From contig CP126201.1 of NCBI GenBank assembly GCA_030272155.1, positions 1,284,501 to 1,348,500 of the forward strand: a stretch of 64,000 nt of DNA, written 5' to 3'. A program made the position numbers and the translations under genes. The notes beneath the pieces are model-generated. The model saw nothing but the letters and a program-made list of their open reading frames with translations, was not told the DNA's origin and searched no databases. Source of the DNA: Tetradesmus obliquus. Taxonomy: Eukaryota; Chlorophyta; Chlorophyceae; Sphaeropleales; Scenedesmaceae. Below are positions 50,001 through 61,671 of the stretch, one piece after another (within the stretch, counting starts at the first letter, position 1; each line of letters begins with the position of its first letter).

Positions 50001-50837
50001 GGCGACGCTGAAAACGCTGTGCTGTTCAGAAAGAGCCACAGAGCTCCACTGCATGCTGAATGCATCTGACGCATTCGGAATGCATTGAGATATACACCGG
50101 CATGTGGCTCTCACCTCCACATCTTCACCAAACGCCGCGGCTGCGCCCACTGATAGCGTCCGATATATCCCAGACGTACCCCAAGCGCCAGGCCAACCAC
50201 CCTCATCTTCGCCTCGCTGCAAATGGCATGTTGCTGTCATGGACCCACACGTGGACCTTCTACAGCACTGCTGCTGCTGCTGCTGCTGCTGCTGCAAAAG
50301 CAACCCCCTCCTCACCGCTGTGCTCCCTCACCTCCACATCTTCACCAAACGCCGCCGCTGCGCCCACTGATAGCGTCCAATAGACCCCAAACGACACCCC
50401 AAGTGCCAGCCCAATCACCCTCCGCATCTTTGCCTCGCTGTACGGCTGCACCAGCGGCATCAGCGGGTGTAAGCTCTGCGCCGCGTTATAACACGCAATT
50501 AACACTGGCAAAACCGCAGTAAGCGCCTCCAGCTGCTGTCCTCTTGTAGGTCCCAGCAGCTGCCACTGAGGCCATGCTGGGATGCTGTGTGCTGTGCCTG
50601 CTGCTAGGCCCTGCAGGGCGAGGGCGGCTGCTGTGGCTGCCAGCAGGGCGATTGCAGAGATGCCGACAGCGTTGAGCGCTGACAGGCGCTCCATGGACCT
50701 GATCAAGTGGTAGTGGCGGCAGCAGCAGCAGCAGCAGCAGATGAGTTACAGGTACATGGCTTAATTGATTGCGGTTACAAGTGCCACCAGGGCGACAGCG
50801 TTGCACCTGACAGGCGCTCCATGGACCTGAGAGTGCC

Positions 50838-50872
<35 letters not shown>

Positions 50873-52734
50873 GGCAGCAACAGCAGCAGCAGCAATGTGA
50901 CTTATTCTAAGGTGCTTAGCATTCACTCGCAAGTACAACCCTCCCAGAATCCACACAAATGATGCAACCAAAACAGGTGAAGAGACTGCTGCTGCCTGTT
51001 TGCCAGGTGTCAACCAGTACTCACCAAAACTGATTGCAAACACACACACCACATGGTCTGCCGCATCATGCTGCTGCCCCTGACCTCAACTTGCATGTCT
51101 GAGGGATGCACGTGCAGCAGCTCACGTAACCCTGAACCTCCGCCTGTGGAAAAGCCCAACAACCCGGTACGCTCACCTCAGCAGCAGCAGGGGTGAGCAG
51201 ATCAGCAGCGCCACTGCCGCGATGACAAGGCGTGGGTCAGCCAGGGCCCCTGAGGGGTCCATCCCAAACAGTTCACACAGCAGGCCATTGCAGGCTGGAG
51301 GGGTGCCCAGCAGCAGGTCGCGTATAATGACCTGCGGGCGCAGCAAGCAGAAGTGGGTAGCAGTCAGCATTATATACTCGCAGGAAGCCAGCTGCAAATC
51401 TGGGTTGCAGCACTGCATTACGTGGACACCACCTTGACGCTGCCCACATGTTTATAAAATTCCAACTGCCAACCACCAAGAAACGCCTGGCTGCAAACTA
51501 CAGCTGAATTTTGTGTGCACTCACATAATAAGTGACCCCAAAGCCGAAGCAGAAGGCCAGCACTGCCAGCTGCAGCAGCTTCATCACAGGCCGCCCACAC
51601 GTCACCAGCGCCAGCTGGCTGTATGTTGCAGCTTCACACCTACATTCTACTCCACCGCATTTGCTTCAGTCACAAGCAGGGGCCCCACATCAGCAGCCGG
51701 CATCTTCAGCTGTTACTACCACACGCAACAGCCCCAGCTGCAGCATTGCACCACACGCACCCCCAAACACACCCACCAAATAAATGACTCCAAAGCCGAA
51801 GCAGAAGGCCAGCACTGCCAGCTGCAGCAGCTTCATCACAGGTTCCCCGCACGTCACCAGCGCCAGCTGGCTGTATGTTGCTGCGCCTGTTACTGCTGAG
51901 CCGCGCACCAGCACCACCAAGGTGAAGTAGATGAGCAGTGCTACACCGATTAGCATGGCTGTGCCAAGCACGGAGCCGATTTGGAGGTAGGCGCGTGGGA
52001 TTGCCATCATTCCTGCAAGTAACAGACCGGTGCAGGATTTTGAGCATGGCTGTGCCAAGCACAGAGCCGATTTAGGGGTAGGCGTGTGGGATTGCCATCA
52101 TTCCTGCAAGCAACAGAACGGTGCAGGATTATGAGCATGGCTGTGCCAAGCACAGAGCCGATTTGGAGGTAGGCGCGTGGGATTGCCATCATTCCTGCAA
52201 GCAGGAGGCAGGTGCAGGAAGGATGCAGGGTGGCTGCAACTGGGCATGCTGGCTATACGTGCACAAAGGCTGCGTCTACATCTGCAAGTAGGCCAGGAGT
52301 ATGGCTATCAATCTGAAAAGTAAGCAGCAGATGCAGTGCTGGTAAGCTGAGGTGCAGGACGAAGCGTGGTGGTTGCACTATGTGTGCAAAGCGTAAGTCC
52401 AGCCACTAAAATCGTACATCAGTTGCGTCTGAATGTCCCTTGCAGTCCGATACATGCCCAACTCAACTTCAAGTCCTTGATGTCATACGGGGCATGCAGC
52501 TGGATGTGCTGCTGCTGTCGCGTTGCTGCTGCAGTGGTGCACTGTACAGGACATCTGAGAGCTGTACTTATGTAGGCGCTGCGGGTGCTGCCAGCTGCAT
52601 GCTTCTTCACCTGCACCAATGATAACCTTCGATAGGTTGAAAACCGCGGTTGTTATGCTTTTGCCGTGCTGCTGCTTCTCCCTGGCATCAAGCAGCAGGG
52701 GCTCCTGCAGGCCCCCGCTCTCCTCTTCGTCCAT
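46561..52734 (-). CDS. AAAP/SLC38-type amino-acid transporter
   Basis: Eight exons, in gene order 52734-52611, 52012-51777, 51331-51177, 50698-50332, 50048-49814, 49101-48784, 48071-47728 and 46896-46561 (TAA), all in phase, about 704 residues. ATG 52734 opens MDEEESGGLQEPLLLD, an acidic cytosolic tail with a dileucine-like motif. Then come TM1 (TTAVFNLSKVIIGAG, continuing MMAIPRAYLQIG) and the family-typical FGFGVIYLVIIRDLLLG, PLLLLRSMERLSALNAVGIS, LTAVLPVLIACYNAAQSLHP and RVIGLALGVSFGVYWTLSVG. Large Ala/Gln/Ser-rich insertions sit in the loops of exons 49101-48784, 48071-47728 and 46896-46561. Such proteins are proton- or sodium-coupled amino-acid carriers of vacuolar or plasma membrane (family knowledge); the substrate cannot be read here. 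Nearly every exon has edge copies on one or both sides. Divergent from gene 9. Confidence 0.88.
46905..47520. repeat. Five-unit ~130-bp intronic tandem repeat with CAG tracts
   Basis: CAAGTTGGTGTCACGCTTGA recurs at 46971, 47099, 47230 and 47361, and as GGCTTGGTGTC near 47488. Each unit also carries GGACACGTGGCAGCACAGAA and a CAG tract of changing length and purity (GAAGCA interruptions). Last intron of the transporter gene. Confidence 0.93.
47600..47672 (-). repeat. Donor-side copy of transporter exon 48071-47728
   Basis: CCACTCACCTGTATGGTGCT through CTCCCAGATGTTGCTCGC repeats the exon 3' end and donor (minus strand). Confidence 0.88.
48150..48198 (-). repeat. Acceptor-side copy of transporter exon 48071-47728
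   Basis: AACTCCGGCGGAAGAGGTGC followed by CCTGCAGCA repeats the exon's first bases with the acceptor. Confidence 0.8.
48315..48765 (-). repeat. Four donor-side copies of transporter exon 49101-48784
   Basis: Four units at ~115-120-bp spacing repeat CACC(T/A)GG(C/T)GCCCAGCTGC, AAAAGGCTGGC, GTCCATGGAGTC and AGGCTGTCATATA, plus about 50 nt of intron (AACATAACACTGCTGGCAG). The unit therefore spans exon edge plus intron start. Confidence 0.93.
49145..49605 (-). repeat. Four acceptor-side copies of transporter exon 49101-48784
   Basis: Units at about 49165, 49287, 49418 and 49545 repeat GGTCAGCGGGTGCATGT(A/G)CA, GCAGGCTGGCCAGCAGGCTC and AGCAGATAGCCTGCAG. The exon is thus flanked by four copies on each side. 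Confidence 0.93.
49685..49765 (-). repeat. Donor-side copy of transporter exon 50048-49814
   Basis: ACACCTCCGCGTATGCCCCA through GACAGGTTGTT repeats the exon 3' end and donor. Confidence 0.88.
50105..50218 (-). repeat. Donor-side copy of transporter exon 50698-50332
   Basis: TCACCTCCACATCTTCACCA through ACTGATAGCGTCC and CCAAGCGCCAGGCCAA copies the exon 3' end. Confidence 0.9.
50785..50835 (-). repeat. Acceptor-side copy of transporter exon 50698-50332
   Basis: GGCGACAGCGTTGCACCTGA then CAGGCGCTCCATGGACCTGA copies the exon start. Confidence 0.82.
51525..51630 (-). repeat. Donor-side copy of transporter exon 52012-51777
   Basis: AAGTGACCCCAAAGCCGAAG through CAGCTGGCTGTATGTTGC repeats the exon's 3' part. 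Confidence 0.88.
52035..52205 (-). repeat. Two acceptor-side copies of transporter exon 52012-51777
   Basis: Two units repeat GAGCATGGCTGTGCCAAGCA, CAGAGCCGATTT and GATTGCCATCATTCCTGCAAG, i.e. exon start plus acceptor. Confidence 0.92.
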
Positions 52735-53204
52735 CTGCTCAGCTGCCGATTGCTCGACACTTTATAGAGTAATAATACGCTTTACGATGAATGAACGAGA
52801 CAAGGACCAGCCATGGCAACCAGCAGCAAAAGATCGCACACGAAACAGCCCTAGCTGTGTGGAAAGGGTTATCTTGGTGCTTCAAGCCAGAAACTCAGAG
52901 CAAAACCACAGTCTTCATGCCAAGCTCTGTTCAACTGCCATGTTCAAGCCTTGTCAGTGTTAGTTCCCAGTACAATCGTTCTGCCTTTGCAGCACAGTGC
53001 CAAATTTCAGAGCACTCATCGATCAGCGCTATTGAGCAGTTCGCGAGCTTTATCTGCTGTTATCTCCAACTAGTTTGTGCGCCCCACTCATATCCCATTG
53101 AGGACAGCCAAACGTCTACTACACGCACCGGGAAGTGAGAGTGCAGTGCTCCTTGTGTGCATCTGTGCCCCTCATTGGCAAAACACTTCGCTATCAACAC
53201 ATCA
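52735..53204. promoter_or_regulatory. Divergent promoter region, transporter / flavoprotein genes
   Basis: About 470 bp separates two divergent ATGs. A TATA-like CTATAAA on the minus strand (52761-52767) sits about 27 bp before the transporter ATG, which would imply a very short 5' UTR. The region is relatively free of triplet repeats. Confidence 0.4.
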
Positions 53205-53669
53205 ATGAGGGTGTCCACAACATCAGCACCTGCCTTGCCGGGCTGTGGGAGCCACAGGAGCAGCAGCAGAGCAGCACCTGTCAGCCACACACAGCAGCGG
53301 GCTTGCAGGAAAGCTCTGCAAGCACCCAGGGCAGCTGCAGCAGCAGGTGCGCTTCGATTTTTCAGGTACTCCACACACATGCCGTGTGAAGTGTCTTAAT
53401 TATCAGCGAGTGCACTGTGAAGGATGTGTTGTGCCAAACCGTCAGTGATGAGGGGCGGGACTTGTCCCTGATCAGAGCATGTGCTCCGGCAGCAGGTACT
53501 CGAGCAGATAAGGTGCAGATAAGAACACGCGATAAATGTCATGTGACACATGATGTAAAACTATGCAGGTGATGGCCCTCAGTCAGCAGGTGGTAGCTCT
53601 GCAAGCAGCAGCGGCAATGGGGCAGGCCCTGCTCCAGCCCCACAGTCTGACAGCTCCCAACAGCAGCAG

Positions 53670-53700
<31 letters not shown>

Positions 53701-54496
53701 CGAACTCCTGGCGGCAGACCAGCACAAACACCACACCCAGCAGCAGCAGCAGCGGCAAGCGTGCCGTTGTGGTTGGTGGTGGCTGGGCGGGCTTTGGCGC
53801 TGCACTGGCACTGGCAAAGGCGGGAGCACAGGTGACACGCGGCTGGCTGCATGCATCAGCCGAACGGCTGAACTCTGCAAACTGAAAGCAGTGTATCTGT
53901 AGGGCAGCTGATTGAGCTGTCCGCGTACGTAGCTTTAGCCAGCCTCAACTGTTTTGTTCAAAAGTAAAATTTAAGTTATTTTGAACGCAGGTGACGCTGC
54001 TGGATGCATCTGCCACCCCTGGTGGCCTCAGCAGCGCATTTCAGACTCCAGGAGGGCAGCTGGTGGAGCCTGGAATCAAAGGGTTCTGGTACCAGGTGGG
54101 TGATCAATGTAGTATGTCGTACATGCATTTTACCATTTCTTAAAAGTTGGTGCAACCTGGCATCAAGGGCTTCTGGTATCAGGTGGCTGCACAATGTAGT
54201 ATGTCTTACTTGCATTTTATCATGTCATGACAGTTGATGTAGCCTGGCATAAAGGGCTTCTGGTACCAGGTGGGTGATCGAAGCATGATGATGTCACCTT
54301 CAATCTGCAATGACAGCTGGTGCAGCCTGTCAGCAACAAGTTGAAACCAGGTCCACACACCTGATAAGCAGTTCCGGTATATCACGGTGCTGCTGCTGCA
54401 TTACGCTAACATCAAGCCGCTGTGCATCCCCAACCATGACTGCTGCACGTGCGCATCGGTGTGATATATGTACGCCTTACTCCTACTGCAACGTGC

Positions 54497-54527
<31 letters not shown>

Positions 54528-54661
54528 TGCTGCTGCTGCTGCTGCTGCCCAGTACGCCAACATCGAGGCCATTTGTGGCTAAGCTGGGCACCCCCAGCCC
54601 CTTCACACCACATGTGCACCCTGATGTGACACACTCACGCTCTGTCTCTGCCGTGTTGCGT

Positions 54662-54697
<36 letters not shown>

Positions 54698-56809
54698 TAC
54701 GGCGGCGTCGAGGTGCTGGGAATTGCAAGCCCTCACTTTCACATGTGCGCAGTGGGGTGACACACATGTGTATGTTACCGTTGTAACGTGTCTGCTGCTG
54801 CTGCTGCTGCCGCAGTATGCCAACATTGAGGCGCTGGTGGCTGAGCTGGGCATCCCCAGCCCCTTCACACCCTTCACACGATCAAGCTTCTGGAGCCCTG
54901 ACGGATTACAGGTGAGCCGTGAGCAGCAGCAGTACATGTGCGCCCTTCATGCACTCAAGCTTCTGGAGCCCTGGTGGCCTGCAGGTGAGCCTGCAGAAAC
55001 AGCAACAGCAGCAGCAATGTGGTGTCAGAGCTGGGCATCCCCAGCCCCCTTCACATGATCAAGCTTCTGGAGCCCCCACGGCCTGCAGGTGGATGACACG
55101 AGGCAGCAGCAGCAGCAGCAGCAGCAGCAGTGGCGGCAGCAGCAGCAGCAGCAGCGGCGGCGGCGGCAGCAGCAGCAGCAGCAGCAGCGGCAGTCATCTG
55201 AAGAAGCAGCTGTAGTGCACACAACAGCAGCGGCAGCAGTTGTCTAGCAGCAGCTGCAGCAGCTCCTGCATGTGCTGTTCCCTGCGGTACAAATGCATGT
55301 GCTGTTCCCTGCGGTACAAATGCATGTGCTGTTCCCTGCGGTACAAATGCATGTGCTGTTCCCTGCGGTACAAATGCATGTGCTGTTTCCTGCGGTACAA
55401 ATGCATGTGCTGTTCCCTGCGGTACAAATGCATGTGCTGTTCCCTGCAGTACAAATGCATGTGCTGTTCCCTGCAGTACAAATGCATGTGCTGTTCCCTG
55501 CGGCACAAATGCATGTGCTGTTCCCTGCGGTACAAATGCATGTGCTGTTCCCTGCAGTACAAATGCATGAGTGCTGCCCCTTGTACTGTGGCCTGTGTGC
55601 TTGATGCAACTTTACGGTCAAACCCTGCAACCTTGCAGGTGGAATCTCCCATCTCCCAAGGCCTGCCCTCGCCTACCGAAACCCCTGGGCTCATCTGTAC
55701 AACGATTACACAGCTGCAATGCACTGCTCATTTCTTCTATTGCAGGTGGAATCTCCCATAGTTCAGGCCTCCCTCGCCTGCCAGCCCCTCGGCTCAATCG
55801 TACACACAGCGCCACTGTGCTGTAGTGCCCTTCAGTTTGAGGCTTTTTTTGTTGTTGTTATGATTCCCACCTTGCACTGAACTACTGCAATGTAGGTGGA
55901 GTCACCCATCTTCCATCACCTCCCTCGCCTGCCGACCCCCTCGGCTCCTTCGTACAACAATCACACAGCTAGCTTGCACTGCTGGCGTCCTGCAACCTTG
56001 CAGGTGGAGTCTTTCATTTTTCAAGACCTGCCTCGCCTGCCGACCCCCCTCGGCTCCTACGTACAACAGTCACACAGCTAGCTTGCACTGCTGGCGTCCT
56101 GCAACCTCGCAGGTTGAGTCTCCCATCTTCCAAGACCTGCCTCGCCTGCCGACCCCCCTCGGCTCCTTCGTACAACAATCACACAGGTAGCTTGCACTGC
56201 TGGCGTCCTGCAACCTTGCAGGTGGAGTCTCCCATCTTTCAAGACCTGCCTCGCCTGCCGACCCCTCTTGGCTCATTTGTACACACAGCGCCACTCTTCA
56301 GGCAGCTGCCCCTGGCGGATCGGGCCACAGCAGCCCCCCTGGTCAAAGCCCTGCTGGAGCACGATCTGGATGACACGTTATATAACAGTTATGACAGTCA
56401 GTCCGCGTACGAGCTGTTCCGGGGGGCGGGAGTTTCGAAGATGCTGTACGAGAAGTTTTTGGCGCCGATGCTGCTGGTGACGCTGTTTGCGCCGCCTACG
56501 GAGCTGTCTGCAGCTGCTGCTCTTGGTAAGTGCCGTTGCCTGGCTTCGACTGGCGTTGACTTGTGTTGACTGGCGCTGACCATACATCTGCTAGGGTTCT
56601 CTTGCTGCTGGTGACGCTGTTTGCGTCACCTACTGAGCTGTCTGCAGCTGCTGCTCTTGGTAAGTGGCATTGAATGGCGTTGACCGGCATTGACCGTACA
56701 TCTGCCAACGTCCCTCCTGCTGCTGGTCATGCTGTTTGTGCCGCCCACTGAGCTGTCTGCTGCTGCTGCACTGGGCGGGTGGCATTGACTGTACATCTGC
56801 TAGCCTTCC

Positions 56810-56871
<62 letters not shown>

Positions 56872-57221
56872 ACGCTGCTTGCGACGCCTACTGAGGTCTC
56901 TGCGGCTGCTGCGCTGGGTGGGTTAGCATTGACTGTACTTTTGGTAACATTCCTGCTGGCTGCTGCTGCTGCTGCTGCCGCTGCTGCTGCCGTTGCCGCT
57001 GCTGCGGTTGCTTTGCTGATTGGGTGGCTGATGTTGAGTGCTGCCCCCCAGAAACAATACATGATGGTGGTGTTTATGCATGTCACGAGGCTCCTCGCGC
57101 ACTTGTGTCATGCCATAACGCATACCTACCGATTTCGTGTGCCCTCTTGGTGAGTAGCACGCCATGCCAAGCACTGTCTGCGCCACGGCAACAACATGCC
57201 CACACATTTAGTTTCTAGTTT

Positions 57222-57257
<36 letters not shown>

Positions 57258-57334
57258 AGGCGCGCTGTACTACTTTGCGCTTGCGCACCAGCCTGACTTT
57301 GATGTGCGCTGGTGCAAGGGGCCCATCGGTGAGG

Positions 57335-57369
<35 letters not shown>

Positions 57370-57528
57370 ATGACAGGCTGCTGTTCCAGCTGATGTAGAG
57401 GACTGGGAATGGTTTGTGCTGTGTGCTAGCCGGCTGCCGTCCTGGGACAACAGCACCACCATGCAGGTGTCAAACCCTGCGTCCATCACACAATTGCCAC
57501 ACGAACTAGATCACAAAACCATGCTACA

Positions 57529-57562
<34 letters not shown>

Positions 57563-57691
57563 GACAGGCGAGCTCATCTTCTCCCCGCTGGTCAGCCGGC
57601 TGCAGTCCCTGGGCGTCACCATACTGGGTGGCAGGCGCGCGCAGCAGCTGCTGCCAATGCAAGATCACAAAACATTAGCCAGTGCCAACCC

Positions 57692-57723
<32 letters not shown>

Positions 57724-59354
57724 AGTTGCCTGGTGTGGTTGTTGCCAAGGGGCCGGATGGTGTGCTGGAGCAGCACCATGCAGATGTGATCGTGCTGGCG
57801 GCTGGCGTGCCGGCGCTGCAGCAGCTGCTGCGCAGCAGCCCAGTGCTGGCAGCAGCAGGTGGGCACATGCCTTTTTTGCTACATCTTTTGTAAGCATGTT
57901 ATTGTGCTGGCGGCTGGTGTGCCAGCGCATATGCACGAGAGCCCTCTGCGGCATGGCGCGAGTGCCCTCTGCGTTCCACATGCTTGCCGCCTGTTTTTGC
58001 TGGAGCCTTTCAAAAGTGCTCCTGTCACTCTTTTGCTTCTACTGCCGTTCTTCAGATGAGTGTGATGGGTGTGAACTGCAGCCACGTGCTGGCGGTGCGG
58101 CTTTGGCTGCAGCAGAAGCTGAACCTGCTGTTACATCTGCAACTAAATCCTGCTGGGGCCCGTGTTGCTTGCTGTTTGCAGTGGACTTGCGGGGCATGAT
58201 GGGAGTGAACTGCAGCGACTGGCGGTGCGGCTGTGGTTGCAGCATACTGGAATTTACTTCAACCCTGCTTAGTTGCTTTTCTGCAGATGACCTGCGAGGC
58301 GTGATGGGAGTGAACTGCAGTGACGTGCTGGCGGTGCGGCTGTGGCTGCAGCTGACTAATCCTGCTGCTGTTGCCGCCGTTGCTTTTGTTGTTCTGCAGA
58401 TGACCTGCGAGGCGTGATGAATGTCAACTGCAGTGACGTGCTGGTGGTGCGGCTGTGGCTGCAGCTGACTAATCCCTGCTGCTGTTTCCGCCGTTGCTTT
58501 TGCCCTTGATTGTCACTCTGCAGACGACCTGCGAGGCGTGATGAATGTCAACTGCAGCGACGTGTGCGGTGCGGCTGTGGCTGCAGCAGACTCAACCCTG
58601 CTGCTGCTGCTGCTTTTGCCCTGGATTGTCACTCTGCAGATGACCTGCGAGGCGTGATGAATGTCAACTGCAGTGACGTGCTGGCGGTGCGGCTGTGGCT
58701 GCAGCAGAAGCTGAGCCTGCGCAGTGCCAGCAACGTCGTGGCAGGCTTTGATGACGGAGTCGGCGGAACCTTCTTCCAGCTGGACAAGCTGCAGGTGAGC
58801 TGTTACTTTGTTGTTATAACATGTTGCATTTTGTAGGCAGCGCTGCGCAGCGCCCCGCAGCGCCAGCAATGTTGTGGCAGGCTTTGATGACGGAGTGGGC
58901 GGCACCTTCTTCCAGCTGGACAAGCTGCAGGTGAGCTGTTACTTTGTTGTTATAACATGTTGCATTTTGTAGGCAGCGCAACGCCGCGCAGCGCCAGCAA
59001 CGTTGTGGCAGGCTTTGACGATGGAGTGGGCGGCACCTTCTTCCAGCTGGACAAGCTGCAGGTGAGCTGTTACTTTGTGTTGTTACATGTTATTTTATGT
59101 TATGTTATGCTATTTTATATGTCACAATGTGTTGTTTTGGCAGCGCTACGCAGCGCCAGCAGCGTTGTTGCAGGTGTGATGCTACCTCAGGGGCACCTTC
59201 TTCCCAGCTGGAAAAGGTGCAGGTGAGTTGTCAGCTACATGTCATAACTTGTTATGTTGCATAGACAGCGCTGGGCAGCGCCAGCACCGTGGCCTCTGGG
59301 CATCTTTAATTTGATTGGTGGCACTTGACATGTAGCACACTGAGCCATTCCCGA

Positions 59355-59403
<49 letters not shown>

Positions 59404-60742
59404 GCCGCCGCCGCAGGACATGTACAAGGGCACTGCTGGCAGCGTGTTGGAGTTTGACATGTACCACGCTGAGCCGCTGCTGCCGCTGGCAGATGAGGCC
59501 ATCATTCAGCGCATGCTGCAGACATACCTGGTGCGTGGACACGTTTTTTGTTTGTCAGGTGTTGTCGGTAGTATTGCGCACTGCTGCTGCTGCCGGTGCC
59601 AGATGAAACAGTCATGCAGGGCATGCTGCAGACCTACCTGGCAGGTGACGAGGGTCTGTTTGTTTTTGGGTTTTGTTGTTGGCTGTACTGTGCTCTGCTG
59701 CTGGTGTCAGATGAGACGGTCATGCAGCGCATGCTGCAGACCTACCTGGCAGGTGACGAGGCTCTGTTTGTTTTTGGGTTTTCTTGTTGGCTGTGATGTG
59801 CTCTGCTGCTGGTGTCAGATGAGACGGTCATGCAGCGCATGCTGCAGACCTACCTGGCAGGTGACGAGGCTCTGTTTGTTTTTGGGTTTTCTTGTTGGCT
59901 GTAATGTGCTCTGCTGCCTGTGCCAGATGAGACGGTCATGCAGCGCATGCTGCAGACCTACCTGGTGCGTGGACACTGCTGTTTGTGTAGTTTGAACAGT
60001 GGTGTTTCTGGCTGCCCTGCACATGTGATCACTGACGCAGTTGGCATACAGCACATGCTGCAGGCATTCTTGGTGTGTGTCTCGTGATTTTGCATTGCAC
60101 GTGTCACCAAGTGTTCTGGTACTTGCTTGTGTTCGGTGCATGCTGCTATTGCCTTAACTGTGCGCTGCTGCGATGTCGTAAGCAATATCTTACCATACAG
60201 CGCAACTTGCATGTGTGACTGGCATGTGATGCTTCAGTTTATGCTCCCTTCAATGCGCGAGGTGCGAGCTTGTAACAGAGCTGCAGGCAATGCAGCAGCA
60301 GGGAGAAGCATGAAGCAACAAGAAAGCAGCAGCAGCAGGAGCCAAAGCAGAAGAAGCACAACAGCCCACAGACTCTTCCAACTGTACCCGCCCTGCTGCT
60401 GCCTCGTGCCATCTTCTCTTTTCTCCCTGCAGGCGCCCGCGCTGCCCGGCGGCGCTGCCCAGGCGTCCACGCTGACTGTAACACACGCCAGCAGACCTAG
60501 ACTACAACTTGCCTGCCCTCCTGTTGCTGCTGCAGGCGCCTGCAGTGCCCGGTGGAGTTGCCGAGGCCTCCACGCTGACTGTAACAGACGCAAGCCGACC
60601 TAGACTACACCTTGCCTGCCCTGCTGCTGTGTTGTGCCGATATCGCCTCCCCCTGCAGGCACCCGCGCTGTCTGGTGGAGTTGCCGAGGCCTCAAGGCTG
60701 ACTGTAACAGATGCCAGCAGACCTAGACTACAACCTGCCTGC

Positions 60743-60796
<54 letters not shown>

Positions 60797-61636
60797 TCTG
60801 CAGGCACCCGCGCTGCCTGTTGGAGTTGCCGAGGCTTCAAGACTCACTGTAACAGATGCCAGCGTGCTGCGCTTCAGAAATGCTGTCACCCGCTTCAGCC
60901 CAGGCAGCAACAGCCAACTGCCAGGCATTTCAACCAGCCTGCCAAACCTGTTTGTAGCAGGGGATTGTGTGAAGCAAGGCCCTGGCACGCACGGCTGCAA
61001 GGGGCTGTCGCAGGAGAAGGCATATGTTTCAGGGCTGCAGGTGGGCATTTCAATGTTGTTACAAGCAGTTTGTAACATGTTACAGTGTTGACGGCTGGTG
61101 ACTGCGTGAAGCAGGGCCCAGGCACGCACAGCTGCAAGGGGCTGTTGCAGGACAAGGCGTACGTGTCACAGCTGCAGGAGGTGTTCATACGGCTGTTACT
61201 TTGTTACATTCGGTTTATAACATGTTGTGCTTGACACTATGTTGCTGGCTGGCAACCGCGCAGCAGAGCAGCTGGGCCCAGCCCCAGGTGCCCGGGTGCT
61301 GCCAGTAGAGCCTGATGAGCCGCAATGTCCCTGCACTGACACCTGCATTGTCACCATCCTTCCTGCAGGCCGGCAACCGCGCAGCCGCACACCTGCCTTG
61401 GCCTGGCCCCGGGCGCCCGGGTGCTGCCAGTAGAGCCTGAAGAGACAATCTGCACCTGCACTGACACTTTGAAAAATGCTGTGTGCTGCTGCAGGCTGGC
61501 AATCGCGCAGCAGCACAGCTGGGCCTGGCCCCAGGTGCCCGGGTGCTGCCGGTGGAGCCTGACGAGCCACATGTGGCAGCAGCCAAGCAGCTGCTGAAGG
61601 TGCAGCGGCAGCTGGGCCAGCTGGCAGGCAGCGTGG

Positions 61637-61671
<35 letters not shown>

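Noticed and set aside
50900..51052. Possible extra transporter exon (SPVLVASFVWILGGLYLRV)
   Set aside because: Joining exon 51331-51177 directly to 50698-50332 gives the continuous family motif PLLLLRSMERLSALNAV in phase; an insert would break it.
55194..55761. Cys-rich and Val/Phe/Pro-rich repetitive frames on both strands
   Set aside because: Produced by the 27-bp minisatellite whose length is a multiple of three; located inside an intron.
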